From the NCBI GenBank assembly GCA_900169235.1, contig FWCC01000128.1, forward strand, positions 1-64,000: DNA of 64,000 nucleotides, given 5' to 3'. The notes below the pieces were generated by a model. It searched no databases and was not told the origin of the DNA. It worked only from the letters and a program-made list of their open reading frames with translations. Both the position numbers and the translations under genes were made by a program. Shown here piece after piece: positions 21,740-32,312 of this stretch. This DNA comes from Zarea fungicola (taxonomy: Eukaryota > Ascomycota > Sordariomycetes > Hypocreales > Cordycipitaceae). Numbering within the stretch: position 1 is the first letter of the stretch; each line of letters opens with the position of its first letter.

Positions 21740-23419
21740 ATGCGTCTCTCCTCATTTTGGCGCTGTACCGCCGCCATTGCTGGTAAAGCTTATTAGCCCT
21801 CTCCCCCAACCCCATCCCCCCCTCCTCCAAACGCGAACCCCCTGGATGCCATTCGCACCAGTGTCGCAAAATCATACAAACAAATATCCAGCATGATAAA
21901 ATACTGACACTTCATCGTCCTTTGCTAGCTCTAATACCCGCCTTCGCCACCGCCGACGACCCAGATAACCCGACCGGCCAGTCCACCTTCATCTCCCCCA
22001 CCAAAGAACTCGGCTTCGCCTTTACCATTGGCGATGAAGACGTCAACGACTACTTCGTCACCATGCGCCTCAGCACATCCCGGTCCTGGGGCGCCATCGG
22101 CCTCGGCAGCGACGACATGCGCGGCGCCCTCTATTTTGTCATGTACCTCAACGAAAAGGGCGACAACGTCACCCTCTCCCCGCGCCTCGCCTACGACCAC
22201 TACGAGCCCTTCTTCTACCCCCAGATGCAGTGGGAATACCTGCCCGGCACCCAGGTCAAGGACGGCTGGGCCACCCTGAGCTTTCGCTGCAAGGAATGCC
22301 AGAACTGGCCCGGCGCAAACTCGGGCAAGGGCTATCTCGACCTCAACAGTAACACGCAAAAGTCCATTTGGGCCTTGGGCCCCAAGCAGAAGCTTCGTTC
22401 CGACAGCCCGACCGCCGCCCTGCGCTACCACGAATCCCACGGCGACTTTAGCATCGACATGGCCCGCACCAAGGGTGCTCAGGATGTGCCCGCCCTCACG
22501 GACAAGTCGGTCAATGAGGGCACCACGCCGAATGATGCCAAGTCGAAGCTCTTTGACGTTCGGTCTTCAATGCACGCCGCCCTCATGACGTTGGCCATTC
22601 TGGTGCTCTTTCCCCTCGGCATTGTGCTGTTGCGCATTGGCCGTTGGACCATCTGGCACGGCATCAACCAGACTGTCGCACTCATTGTTGTTCTCGCGGG
22701 CTTTGGTGTCGGTATTGCCACCAGCCCTCGTTACAATCGTGTACGTTCCTTTCTGAATATTGCCTTCAGGTTCCTTTTTTCACATGACACATACTGACAA
22801 GAATCTCAACTACAGTCGAAGCATTACAACTCGGCGCACCAAATCATCGGCATTGTTGTCGTCGGTTTCCTCCTAGGCCAATTTTCTCTTGGCGTCATGC
22901 ACCACCGAGAATTCAAAAGAACTGGGTTGCCAACAAAGTATGGCAGAATCCACGTCTGGCTGGGTAATCTCGTTCTCCTGCTTGCCCTCGCCAACATGCT
23001 CTAGTATGTCCCATGCACCTTTTTTTCTCGCTTTTCCCTTTTAAATCTTTGGTTTCTTTGTGTGTTTACTAACTATCCCTAGTGGCTACTTCTTTGCCAT
23101 GAACTATTCCGCTGCTCTCGGCATATCCATCGCCACCATGGTCTTTGCTGCTGCCGCCATCTTGTTTAGCTTACGCCAGATTCGAGCCGCCAAGAAGCGT
23201 CGCATTGCCGCAGCCTTTGGCGCCGCCCACGCTGCCTCGTACGGAGAGGACCGCTGGAGCGACAACGAACCCGGCGGCTCGACTCGCAATGAGCCACCGC
23301 CAAATCCCCGGGCGACCAATGCACCAAGCTCGCCGTCACCGTGGAAGAGTGGTGGCAGTCGCATGTCATATGACGACGAGCACGAGCTACGGACTACGAC
23401 GAGCAAGCCGTTTCCTTAG
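21740..23419 (+). CDS. DOMON domain-cytochrome b561 membrane protein
   Basis: Predicted transmembrane heme protein that moves electrons across a membrane, of the CDH-cytochrome/b561 type. Exons 21740-21782, 21929-22740, 22816-23003 and 23083-23419; introns of 146, 75 and 79 bp, the last with a perfect TACTAAC branch site; 459 residues. Residues 1 to about 21 form a signal peptide. A DOMON domain covers about 30-190, with Met60 and His182/185 as candidate heme ligands by analogy with cellobiose dehydrogenase. The b561 module at about 225-400 contains membrane helices with the expected histidines (His230, His258, His293, His331). The C-terminus is a hydrophilic cytoplasmic tail. It follows the two heme-pathway paralogs on the same strand as the PBGS paralog, which may be meaningful since it would use heme, but such genes also occur alone. 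Electron donor and acceptor are unknown. Confidence 0.88.
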
Positions 23420-23860
23420 GAGCACCAAATTGCACCTAATTGAGATATAATTTTCCTGTAATCTGAAAACGAATGTCTTGTTTGTTTTGTGAAAGCTGAG
23501 GCGTTTGGGGATGGGACGGATTTAACGGCGTATATTTATATTGCACTACGTCTTGTCGTTTGACTGGATATCTTGATTTTTTTGGTTTCTTTCGAAAACT
23601 TTGTATTCTAACAAATTGTACCCATTTTTACAGCATTCCTTTTTTCTTCAATTTGGCATGAATTATCTTTTTATTCCGGTCGGGTATCTTGCAATTTGGT
23701 TCTTGGCCACTGAGGCCATGTCTATACTCAAAGCCATCTATTCGAAATTCATCATTTTTCATATTCGATTGCATTCTTTTTTTCATTTCAGTGGTGTCTC
23801 GTCTCTCGTCATCTGGCATAATTACCATTTTTATGTTCATTCTTTTTCTTGGTTGTCCTC
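23420..23860. other. T-rich 3' region between convergent genes
   Basis: The region between the stop codons of the b561 gene and the MFS gene is T-rich and probably holds both 3' UTRs. No coding frame is supported. Confidence 0.6.
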
Positions 23861-25815
23861 CTACTCATCTTCGTCATCCCCATCCAGCCAAATCTCATGC
23901 CCATCCCCTTCCCGGACAAGCCAGCTCGACAAGAACGCGCAGACCGACATGCCGCTCAGCGCCCACCACACCAGGCCCACGTACCCGCGGTTCAGGCCGA
24001 AGCCGTACACGGCGCCGCCCACGACCGGCCCGACCGTCCGGGCCGCGCTGCTCACGCTCTGGCCCAGCCCATGCACCGTCCCCAGCACGCTCGGGTGCGG
24101 CGAGCAGTTGTTGACGAGGATGGCCATGCTCGGCAGCGCGAAAGTGCGGCCCGTCACCTGCACAAACAGCGCCCCGCAGATGGCGAGCCACACGGCGATG
24201 CCCGCCTTGGACGACGGCGGGGCCGCGGTGCTGGGCACGACGGCGAGGTAAGGGACGACAAAGTAGGCGAGCGGGAAGCAGAGGAGGGAGGCGCGCCAGG
24301 AGCGGGTGGTGCCCAGGCGGGCGGAGAGCGCCGGGTAGAGGAAGAGCTGCATGAAGATGCCGATGACGCCGAGGATGGCCATGGCCAGGCCGACGCGCTG
24401 CGGGGGCATGCCGAGGCCGCCGGTGAAGCGGAAGGGGAGTCGCGGCGCGGGCGCCTTTGAGGTGGCCGGATCGTAGACGGGCGTGGAGAGGAAGACGAAC
24501 CAGAGGGCGTTAAAGGTGCCAATGTGGCACGTCAGGAAGAACTGGGCGAAAAAGGTCATGATGACGTTGCGGGTAAAGATTTGGCGAAAGGGGAGGCGCT
24601 GCGTGTACCGTGCGCCCCGACGGCGGCGGCTAGATTTGATGGCTCCTCCGATGCCGCCGCCACCGGCTCTGGCAGATGATGCGGACGAGGACAGGCCGAC
24701 TTCTGTGTCTGATGCGTCGGCGAGCTCTACATCGTGCGAGGCGAGTGCGGCGTATTCACCGCGCTGGTCGGCGGCGGCGGCGGCGCTGTTCTTGTATCCG
24801 CGCATGCGGGAGATGCAGCCGTGGGACCAAACGTAGAGGCGCTTCCCGACCTGGATGCCCATGTTGGGTTCGTCGCGCAACGAGTCAAGCGTCTCCTCGA
24901 TACCCAGCCACACGGCGGCCGCAGCGGCAGCCAGAAACAAGGCACTGACAATGTTGGGCGTAGCATACGGAAAGGTGTTGAAAAAGGCAACCTTGCCGAA
25001 TAAAGATGGGTAGGTCCCTGCCGGATCTGAGAGGAGGCCGCCGAGGATGGGACCAATGATGACGCCAATGTTGAACATCATGGGGAGGAGCATAAAGGCG
25101 CGAGGTTGGTACTTTTTCTCGCGAACAATTTCACTGATCCTATTTTTCTCATAGGTTAGCTTTCTATTCTATTTTGAACTTTGCATGTATTTCATCCAGG
25201 TTCAGTTGCGTGTGTTGGCTTACATTGTCCTCATTACACCAATGTTGCCATTTGTCGCACCGCCGAGTGTGCGAAATAGCAAGGCCTGCCAAAACGACGT
25301 CGAGAAGCCAAAGCCCAGACACGAGAGGCTGGTTCCGACAAGCCCGATGAGAAGGACCGTCTTGCGGCCCGCGCGATGTGAGTCGGCGATACGACCCCAT
25401 AGCAGCGCCGTGACAAACTGCGCGGCCATGAAGCTGGCATGCAGGATGCCGGCCTGCGTCGCAATGGTGGAGTCGGGCAGAGATGGATTGAACCATTTCA
25501 GCTGATAAAACATGTATGACTGCCGGCGTTGGTTGTTACATCATTAGCTCATACAATTCTTCCCGTAGATACAAGGGCGGGAAAGATTCGCACCTGCAAT
25601 GAAGTCTGCACAAGCGGCTCGCTCAGACGCGAAAGCGTGAGAATGGCCAGCTGTCGCTTCTGCGGCATATCCTTCCATGCAACCGGCTTCTTGCTGTCCT
25701 GCTCCTTTGTCAACGCACCGGCTCCGGCACCGCTCTCGGGCGGGAGCACGCCATCCGGGTCTTCAAACGAGGGCCGCGGTGTGCGGCGGTCAGCGCTTAT
25801 GCGGTCATGTCTCAT
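23861..25815 (-). CDS. MFS transporter (YCR023C/ZIFL-like)
   Basis: Major facilitator superfamily protein, substrate unknown. Exons (minus) 25594-25815, 25224-25519 and 23861-25139; introns 25520-25593 (74 bp) and 25140-25223 (84 bp, GCTAAC branch). The joins give SLQ-SYMFYQLKWF and VMRTM-ISEIVREKKYQPRAF, both typical of this fungal subfamily; 598 residues. Motif A appears as WGRIADSHRAGRKTVL after the second helix, and helix 5 has GPILGG. A long Ser/Ala/Gly-rich cytoplasmic loop with basic patches separates the two six-helix halves, and the tail is acidic. It is convergent with the b561 gene. Related yeast proteins are vacuolar or uncharacterised. It could export a product of the neighbouring ALAS/PBGS-like pair, but nothing in the protein proves that. 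Confidence 0.88.
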
Positions 25816-26580
25816 AATAACAAATAGAAGCCTATAAACCGCATTGCACGGTTTATATATGTATCACGACTTTAATTATAAAAGTGGCAATAATTGGTCA
25901 TGGAAGAGAGAAAAGACGTTAAAGCCGGTGGCGTTGGTCGTTGTAGAATTTTGGAGCAAACTGGTTCGCCGGCCGCGGCACCGAAGGATCGACAGGTTTG
26001 GTGGAGACTGGTTAACACCGAGATGCCTTCCGAGCATTTTCATTCAAGTCGGCTTTCTCTTTATCTGCCTTGGCTTTGCGTATTTTTATTTTATTTTATT
26101 TTTATTTTTAATTGATCCTTCGGTTGAAAAGTCTTTTTGTACTTGTGTGCCCGGCTAGTGAAGATCGGAATTGATAGTGTATATGCAGACATGAGAACTA
26201 TACAGTCCCATGCCTCCAGTGGTGGCGTTGTGCAAATCAATGTAGTGATGCGATTAATATGGCCCGTTTGTAAAAAGTGTTTCCGTGTTGCACACGCAAA
26301 ATATAAGCCGAGATCATTCTCAGCAAGGAGATACTGCTGCGCCATTGGCAGCGGCCGGGAAAAGGATTCTCATTATGATCGCCGTTCCGTCCGCGCTACG
26401 GCAAGAGCCTTACACGGGCTGCTTGACACTGTCTATGGGATCAAATCTGCAAAGTATTTTACTAATGATACATTTATAAGCGGATTCCGAGTTTAGATAT
26501 ATATAGGACTGATTGATACTATCTTGTTGTCCAAATACCATCATTCTCACTTACTTGACTACAAATCCATCTCTTCTATA
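25816..26580. other. intergenic, divergent promoters
   Basis: Upstream sequence of two divergent genes. It contains a T/A-rich run at about 26,087-26,112 and no credible coding frame. A TATATATA-like segment lies near 26,496-26,503, about 80 bp before the DJ-1-like start codon. Confidence 0.55.
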
Positions 26581-27413
26581 ATGCGCTGGCAGTTCCTTTC
26601 TCTCTTGGCCCTGGCCAGAGCCGCTCCAAGCTCCAAAAGTACTATATAGCGTGGTCAAGCTTACCCTTGACTCATAAGTATGAATTTCTAACACATATTC
26701 TAGATCATACTCGACTTCCACACAACTGGGGCGTAGCCCTGTACCCTGCCTTTGACATTCTCGACATTGCTGGACCCATCGATCCTCTCTTCCTCCTCTC
26801 CTTCAGTAACCAGATCAACCTGACCATCATCGCCGAGACCCTCGACCCGGTTCCCATCCAGCCTGCCTCTTCCGCGCCCAACCCATACAACTCTCACTTT
26901 GCCGTCTCCGTCAACCCAACCCACACGTTCCAGAACCCGCCGTCTAATCTCGACGTTCTCCTCGTCCCGGGCGGTGGCGCCGACGGAGAGAGCAACCCCG
27001 CCTCTGTCGTGGACTTTGTGCGCACTACGTACCCCAAGGTGCAGTATCTCATCACAATCTGCACCGGCTCGGGCGTTGCGGCGCAGGCGGGCGTCCTGGA
27101 TGGAAAGCGGGCGACGACGAACAAGTATGCATGGGCAGAGGTTACCCCTTTGGGACCCAAGGTGAAGTGGACATCCCCGGCACGCTGGACAGTGGATGGG
27201 AATATCTGGACTTCTTCGGGAGTGACGTCTGGTCTTGACTTGATCTTTGCATTTATTGAGACTTATTTCGGTGCCAAGCACGCGCGGGAGCTGCAGGGTA
27301 TCACGGAGCAGAAGCGTACATTTGATCCATGCGATGACCCCTTTGCGGCGTGGTACAATATCACGCCAGTTGGGAACTGCAGACTGGGATATCCTGTGAA
27401 GAAGGCAAATTGA
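26581..27413 (+). CDS. secreted DJ-1/PfpI (GATase1-like) family protein
   Basis: Exons 26581-26638 and 26704-27413 around a 65-bp intron; 255 residues. The first exon encodes a hydrophobic signal peptide (MRWQFLSLLALARA) and the second the DJ-1/PfpI fold: a GVALYPAFDILDIAGP start, a glycine-rich VPGGGADGE loop, and the nucleophile elbow TICTGSG with the conserved cysteine. Members include glutathione-independent glyoxalases, isocyanide hydratases, chaperones and AraC-type transcription regulators; here no DNA-binding domain follows. Secretion is unusual for the best-known DJ-1 proteins. The reaction cannot be assigned from sequence. Confidence 0.85.
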
Positions 27414-28062
27414 TTTTCCTACTCAGATTACTCCTTTATTTTCAACCTGGAACTCAGTTTTGTCTCATGTGCACGACGCAATTGGCAACCAAAAAGTGAC
27501 AGGGATCATCTCCCCTCCGCTCTTCAAGCGTCGTCAACGGACGAAATATGCACCTGGAAAAATTATTCATAGATTAAACATGACTTATTTGTGCTTGATC
27601 TTTTTCCATGCCTGTCTCTTCATAAGTTAACAGCCAAGTTGAGTTTTGCCGACATGCGCCGTGATCCGCCGTGTAATTGGTCCCGGCCGTCACCGGAACC
27701 GGAGCGTCATCTTACGCGACGGCATACCCCGGAGGTCTCCGGCCGCAATATAAACCTCTCTTTCAACCCAACAGCGGCGGGCTAACAAAGTCACCAATCA
27801 TCTCTTGCATTTCATATACAGCATTATTCTTACTTTGCATCGATATCACCTCAAGATAATTATCCGGAAGCACGACAGTTTGAGAATCGTGCAGGAGTAG
27901 CTCGAGATAAGAACACTGTCCCGTCAGCCAGAAATTTCCGTCCATCTACAAAGAAGCCAACAACTTTGTCGCTGCATTCTCTCACCCGGAAAATTTATTA
28001 CAGAGCCGCAAACATTTTAAACCCCAGTAAAACAATTTACACCCAATTTACAAACACTCACC
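27414..28062. other. intergenic upstream of ureidoglycolate lyase
   Basis: No gene is supported. The right half is the promoter of the ureidoglycolate lyase gene and includes clustered GATA sites (listed separately). Confidence 0.6.
27854..27910 (+). promoter_or_regulatory. clustered GATA-factor sites
   Basis: A palindrome GATAATTATC (27,855-27,864) gives one AGATAA site on plus and one GATAAT on minus. A further AGATAA lies at 27,905-27,910. They sit about 150-210 bp upstream of the ureidoglycolate lyase start codon. AreA/Nit2-type GATA factors control purine catabolism in fungi, so nitrogen control is a reasonable inference. Confidence 0.6.
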
Positions 28063-28839
28063 ATGGAAGCACGCAAGATCCAAATCGGTAACCTTGACAT
28101 CCGCATCAACGCCGAGCCCCTTACCCAAGAGGCCTTTGCCCGCTTCGGCGACGTCGTTTCCAACCCACGACCCGACGTCCTGCCCACGGCCTTTACCCAG
28201 CACGCTGCCTCTCTACCATCCAACGCCTTTTCCGCCAACCAGGGCTACGCACTGCAATACCGCAACGCGAGCCGCATCGCCAACCTGTATCATGACGCCC
28301 CCAGCGCTGCTGGGTCTTCTTCCGCGGCCAACGCAAAACCCATCATGAGCGTGTTTGTCTGCTCCTCGCGGCCCCTCCAGCCGTCCGCGTCGTCCCCCCG
28401 CCGACACGCCGACTTCGTCGTCCGCTACCTCGAGCGCCATCCATTCACCACGCAGACCTTCACCCCGCTCGCCTCCACGGCGTCCCTCTACCTCGTCGTC
28501 GTGGCGCCCACCCTGCCGCCCAGCGACGCCGACGCCGACCTCCCCGTCGCGACGGGCCAGGGAACCACGCCGGGCCGGGGACTGCCCAATCTGAAGGAGA
28601 TGCGGGCGTTTGTGGCGACGCGCAGCCAGGCCGTCACGTACGGCGCGGGGACGTGGCACTCGCCCATGGTGGTGCTGGGTGCTCCCGGGACGACGCTCGA
28701 CTTTGTGGTGTCGCAGTTTGCGAGCGGCGTCGACGTCGAGGACTGCCAGCTGCTCGAGTTTGAGTCCCAGGGAAAATCGGAGCCGCAGTTGAAGGTGCAG
28801 GTCCCGATTCCCGGTGCGCCGACGAGAGAAAAGCTGTAA
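28063..28839 (+). CDS. ureidoglycolate lyase
   Basis: Enzyme of allantoin/purine degradation that splits ureidoglycolate to glyoxylate and urea (EC 4.3.2.3; AllA/Dal3 family, PF04115). It is a single exon of 258 residues. Family features are the RFGDVVSNPRP start, the Arg/Ala-rich segment NLYHDAP, EMRAFVATRSQAVTYGAGTWHSP in the cupin-like core, and a C-terminal EDCQLLEF strand. An Ala/Pro/Asp-rich loop between residues about 145 and 170 is longer than in yeast Dal3. The gene stands alone here, without other purine-degradation genes beside it. GATA sites upstream suggest nitrogen repression. Confidence 0.92.
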   Translation: MEARKIQIGNLDIRINAEPLTQEAFARFGDVVSNPRPDVLPTAFTQHAASLPSNAFSANQGYALQYRNASRIANLYHDAPSAAGSSSAANAKPIMSVFVCSSRPLQPSASSPRRHADFVVRYLERHPFTTQTFTPLASTASLYLVVVAPTLPPSDADADLPVATGQGTTPGRGLPNLKEMRAFVATRSQAVTYGAGTWHSPMVVLGAPGTTLDFVVSQFASGVDVEDCQLLEFESQGKSEPQLKVQVPIPGAPTREKL

Positions 28840-30697
28840 TTGAGCAGCATCTTTCTTTTGTTTTTTCTCTTGTTGATATTTCGCATGGAAGTGGCATGGT
28901 GGTTCGTTTCTCTTTTTACATGGCCCATGACTTTATTTATTCTTGTATATAGTGTATGGACGAACTAGATATGAATCCAATATATAAGGGTATTCAGAAA
29001 GAACTTGACTGCAGGCATTAATAACAGCATGTAGGGAAGCGCAATTTTTAACATGTTTTGCGCTACTATTTTCGGTCGTACTGAAGGCAATCTTCACAGA
29101 GCAAAGTTACTAGTACCGCAAACCTATCATGAGTAAATTCAATTCGTAACATTAAACCCGAGTCAAGCTACTCTTGAAACTCAATTATGGCGCCAATTTT
29201 AATTATTAAGTATTACTCCAGTTTAAATCATGATGGTTTCTTTGTGTTGATGTTGACGTACAAGTAAAACAGTGGTGCTTGTCGGTGATGATGTATTTCC
29301 AAACACCGCAATGTGCCGAGCTCTTGTGTGGAGTGGCTAGAAAGAAGCCAATTCCCCTCGTTTTCGGGCCTTCTGTATGTTACATAGGCCTATATATTGG
29401 CCATACAACGCCATCCCTGAAATTAATCGCAGCTACGCTGATCTGAACGGAATGAAGCAGGTGATAGACTAGGTACGTGTGGCTGAGCACGCAAGCCAGA
29501 GTACACAATCCGGCACCTACCATGTCTCGCTACTACGATACCGAGAATTTCTATGAATTGTTGTTAAATCTTTGTATTTAAAGTGTCTGACATCGGTTCA
29601 CTCCTCAAGGTCGGTTGGATTCGGGACTTGCAGCCTGTACGACATGTTCATGCTCGCGTGATAGACAAGTATGACAATGCTGAGGAGCAGGAATTATGAA
29701 TCTTATTTTATACACTCATGAGATAAATTAGTCTTTACATAACTAAACCCCCCCGCCGGAATCTCTGAGACTTTTACCACTCGGTCGAAGCGCCCAACCT
29801 TATCAATAGTAACTTGCATGTAGTCATTCAGTACCGACAAACCCATTCACCGTTGCAGTGCTTGCTACATCTACCGACAGTAAAGACGGTGGCCATAGGC
29901 AGGTACTTACACAGTCCGTCGATAAGACCTCACTCGTGGATGGCCACGTTATAGCGCCCGAGGACTAACAACGCTAGACAGTGATACCAGTTCTTAATAC
30001 AATGTTGAAATTTGCATAAATACGAAAGAGAAAAAAAAGCGGCAATTCATACACGGCGCAGCCAGTTGGATATGATTATAAGGGTATTTAAATCCTGTTC
30101 GGCTGGATTTATGAGAGCCAAGCTTGTAGCACACTGGCAAGTCGGCTGCATGGTAGCAAGTATTGGGCAGAGCCTCAAGAACTTTCCCACTGACCCTAGG
30201 GGCATGCTAGGTGAAGTGTCAAGTCTAGCATTGTCATGGAAGCTGCGGCAAGTAATAGTTACTTGTTTGTTCATTTCAGCCAATCAACCGCGTTAAAAGT
30301 AAACTCGTTAGCCAGAATCGGCATATCCCTGCCTCTGTCCACGTAAACAGTTGCCGCTTGTGAACAGATACATTCTGCGTATTGCATGCAATGGCATCGC
30401 TTTTGGTATTAAATGAGGATCCAAATTAAGGACTGAAGAACCATAAAAGTATGCAATTTTAATTCTGGCCCGCCGTTTCAGCCAGCCGGGTTCGTGAAGG
30501 AAGCCCACGATGTTCTAAAATTAGTCATCGGCCCCGACCTTGCTGCTGCGCCTTTTCGTATCGGACCTACTGTCTCGGGATTTTGCTGGTTTAGGCATCG
30601 GACAAAGTCTTGCAACATTGTGATACTTTATAACAATGACATTTCCCTCCTTTACATTATTATTCTGCAAATAATTTCACAGAATTGGAACCAAAAT
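28840..30697. other. 1.86 kb intergenic, no gene supported
   Basis: Moderately AT-rich DNA with no frame that shows motifs or coding bias. Overlapping frames of 66-94 codons near 30,000-30,500 lie on opposite strands and look random. It could contain an unrecognised non-coding RNA. Confidence 0.5.
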
Positions 30698-31876
30698 ATG
30701 GCGAATCAACTAGTATCCGTCGACGCTCGAAATAAGCTCGAGGATCTGTCGGGTATCGTGATAAAGCCCGGCGAGAACCCGTACAAGGTCCTTATCGAAG
30801 CCTGCAACGACAATCATGTATGTCGTTATTTTCTGCTTAGTTATTCATTTGACTTTACATCAAATTATGCTTGTTCTTATCATGGAATAATTCCCAGTCA
30901 TTTGCACAAGTGGTGCTCCCAGAACCACGACTGACATGACTCATAGGCCGAGATTCAGACTTTGTATGAGACGCATCGTGTAAAGCGCAATGCCCAGCAG
31001 AGGGAAAAGTTTCTCTCTGCCGAGTTCAAAGAGCTCGTAATTGACCAATATCTCTTGCGAATCACCAACCCAACTATCCAACCTGGTTTCCAGGATGAAC
31101 GCAATTGCCTCGTCATCTGGGCCAGACCGCCAGCTCATGTCATTCAGCTCGCCGTTCAGGTCCAGCAAATGCTCAAAAAAGCAGCTCCAGGCAAGCCAGC
31201 CAGCCATGCAGTCTCATCTTTTTACAAAGTCGCATCTCTTTTCTAACAACGCTGTTTTCGTCTAGACCTGTGGCTCATGCCAGCGTACAACATGCACATG
31301 ACAGCCCTCGAGGTTGCCTTCTCCAAGACGCCCGAGGAGATTGCGGACCTCGTCACCGCATTCCGGCCCGCCATCCCTTCCATCGTGTCGTACACGCACA
31401 GCCACCGAGCGCGCCTCGTGAAGCCGTTTGTCTCGTACGACCTCTCCGCGTTTGCGCTGTCGTTCCTCCCCGCGTCCGGCGAGGCGGCCCTCTCCCCGCC
31501 CCCCGTGGGCGTCGACGTGCCGGCCGCGAGCATCACCGCGGGGGACGGCTACACGTACCACCACCTCCGGCGGGACATCTTTGACCGCGTGCAGGCGGCG
31601 GGCATCGAGGTCGGCTCGCGGTACCAGGTGCCCAGCGCGCACATCACGCTCGGCCGGTACCTGTCCGAGGTCGACCACGACACGCCGGCGAAGCGCCAGC
31701 GGTGGATCGCAGCCATTGACGAGGTCAACCGCTGGCTCGCGGAGGAGGTCTGGGATCAGGAAGGGGCCGAGTTCACTGGGGAGTGGGTGGTGGGCCAGGA
31801 GCGCGGACTGGATGCGCGCAATGGTGCGCTGTGGTATGGAGGCGGTCGAACCATTCAGCTAGGAGAGGGATTTTAA
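30698..31876 (+). CDS. 2H phosphoesterase (cyclic phosphodiesterase/RNA ligase-like)
   Basis: Exons 30698-30817, 30947-31190 and 31266-31876; 324 residues. The two signature HxT motifs of the LigT/2H superfamily are present: HMTALEV at the start of exon 3 and HITLGRY about 115 residues later. These histidines attack or protonate 2',3'-cyclic phosphates in the family. The second intron begins with GC (GCAAGC) and not GT; with it the protein reads KKAAP-DLWLMPAYNM, matching the expected strand before the first HxT, and no GT donor keeps that frame. A TCTAAC branch site lies 20 bp before the acceptor. Substrate is unknown; RNA or small cyclic nucleotides are possible. Confidence 0.85.
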
Positions 31877-32312
31877 AAAGGATAAGGGGAAGAGCCCGTT
31901 CTCTCTCTCTCTCAATGTTCCATCACAATAACCGGCATCTTGCTCTCACAGTCCAGCAAAAGCGCATAGCAAAAACATAAACGTCACCAAGTCATGGGTA
32001 GAAATCACAAATTGCATTGCCCATCACTAGTCCCAATCTCCGATCGTTGTACAGGTAATCTTTGTGTGAAATTTTTTTGAATTTTCGTAGATTCAGAAAA
32101 CGTGAAGCTTCTATTTTCATGACATAGAGAATTTCATTTTCCTTTTTTGTGGTTGTGTTATAATTCGTTCCCTATGAAAAACAATCCCTCGAAATCGAGG
32201 ACATGAACCTTTTCCCTTCGCCAGTTTGTCCATATGCCCAAAATGCAAGTCAAGGAAAAGCACGAATAAAAGCGTGAGAAACCCGAATATAAGTGTTTTT
32301 TTCTTTGTGCAT
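31877..32312. other. 3' region between convergent genes
   Basis: AT-rich sequence holding the 3' UTRs of the 2H phosphoesterase and eL42 genes. No coding frame is supported. Confidence 0.6.

Noticed and set aside
21931..22440. 169-codon minus frame opposite the b561 gene
   Set aside because: It is antisense to a conserved coding exon and repetitive in Gly/Val/Ala, as expected from GC-rich codon shadows.
23849..24460. 203-codon plus frame opposite the MFS gene
   Set aside because: Arg/Ala/Gly-rich shadow of the MFS coding strand with no motif.
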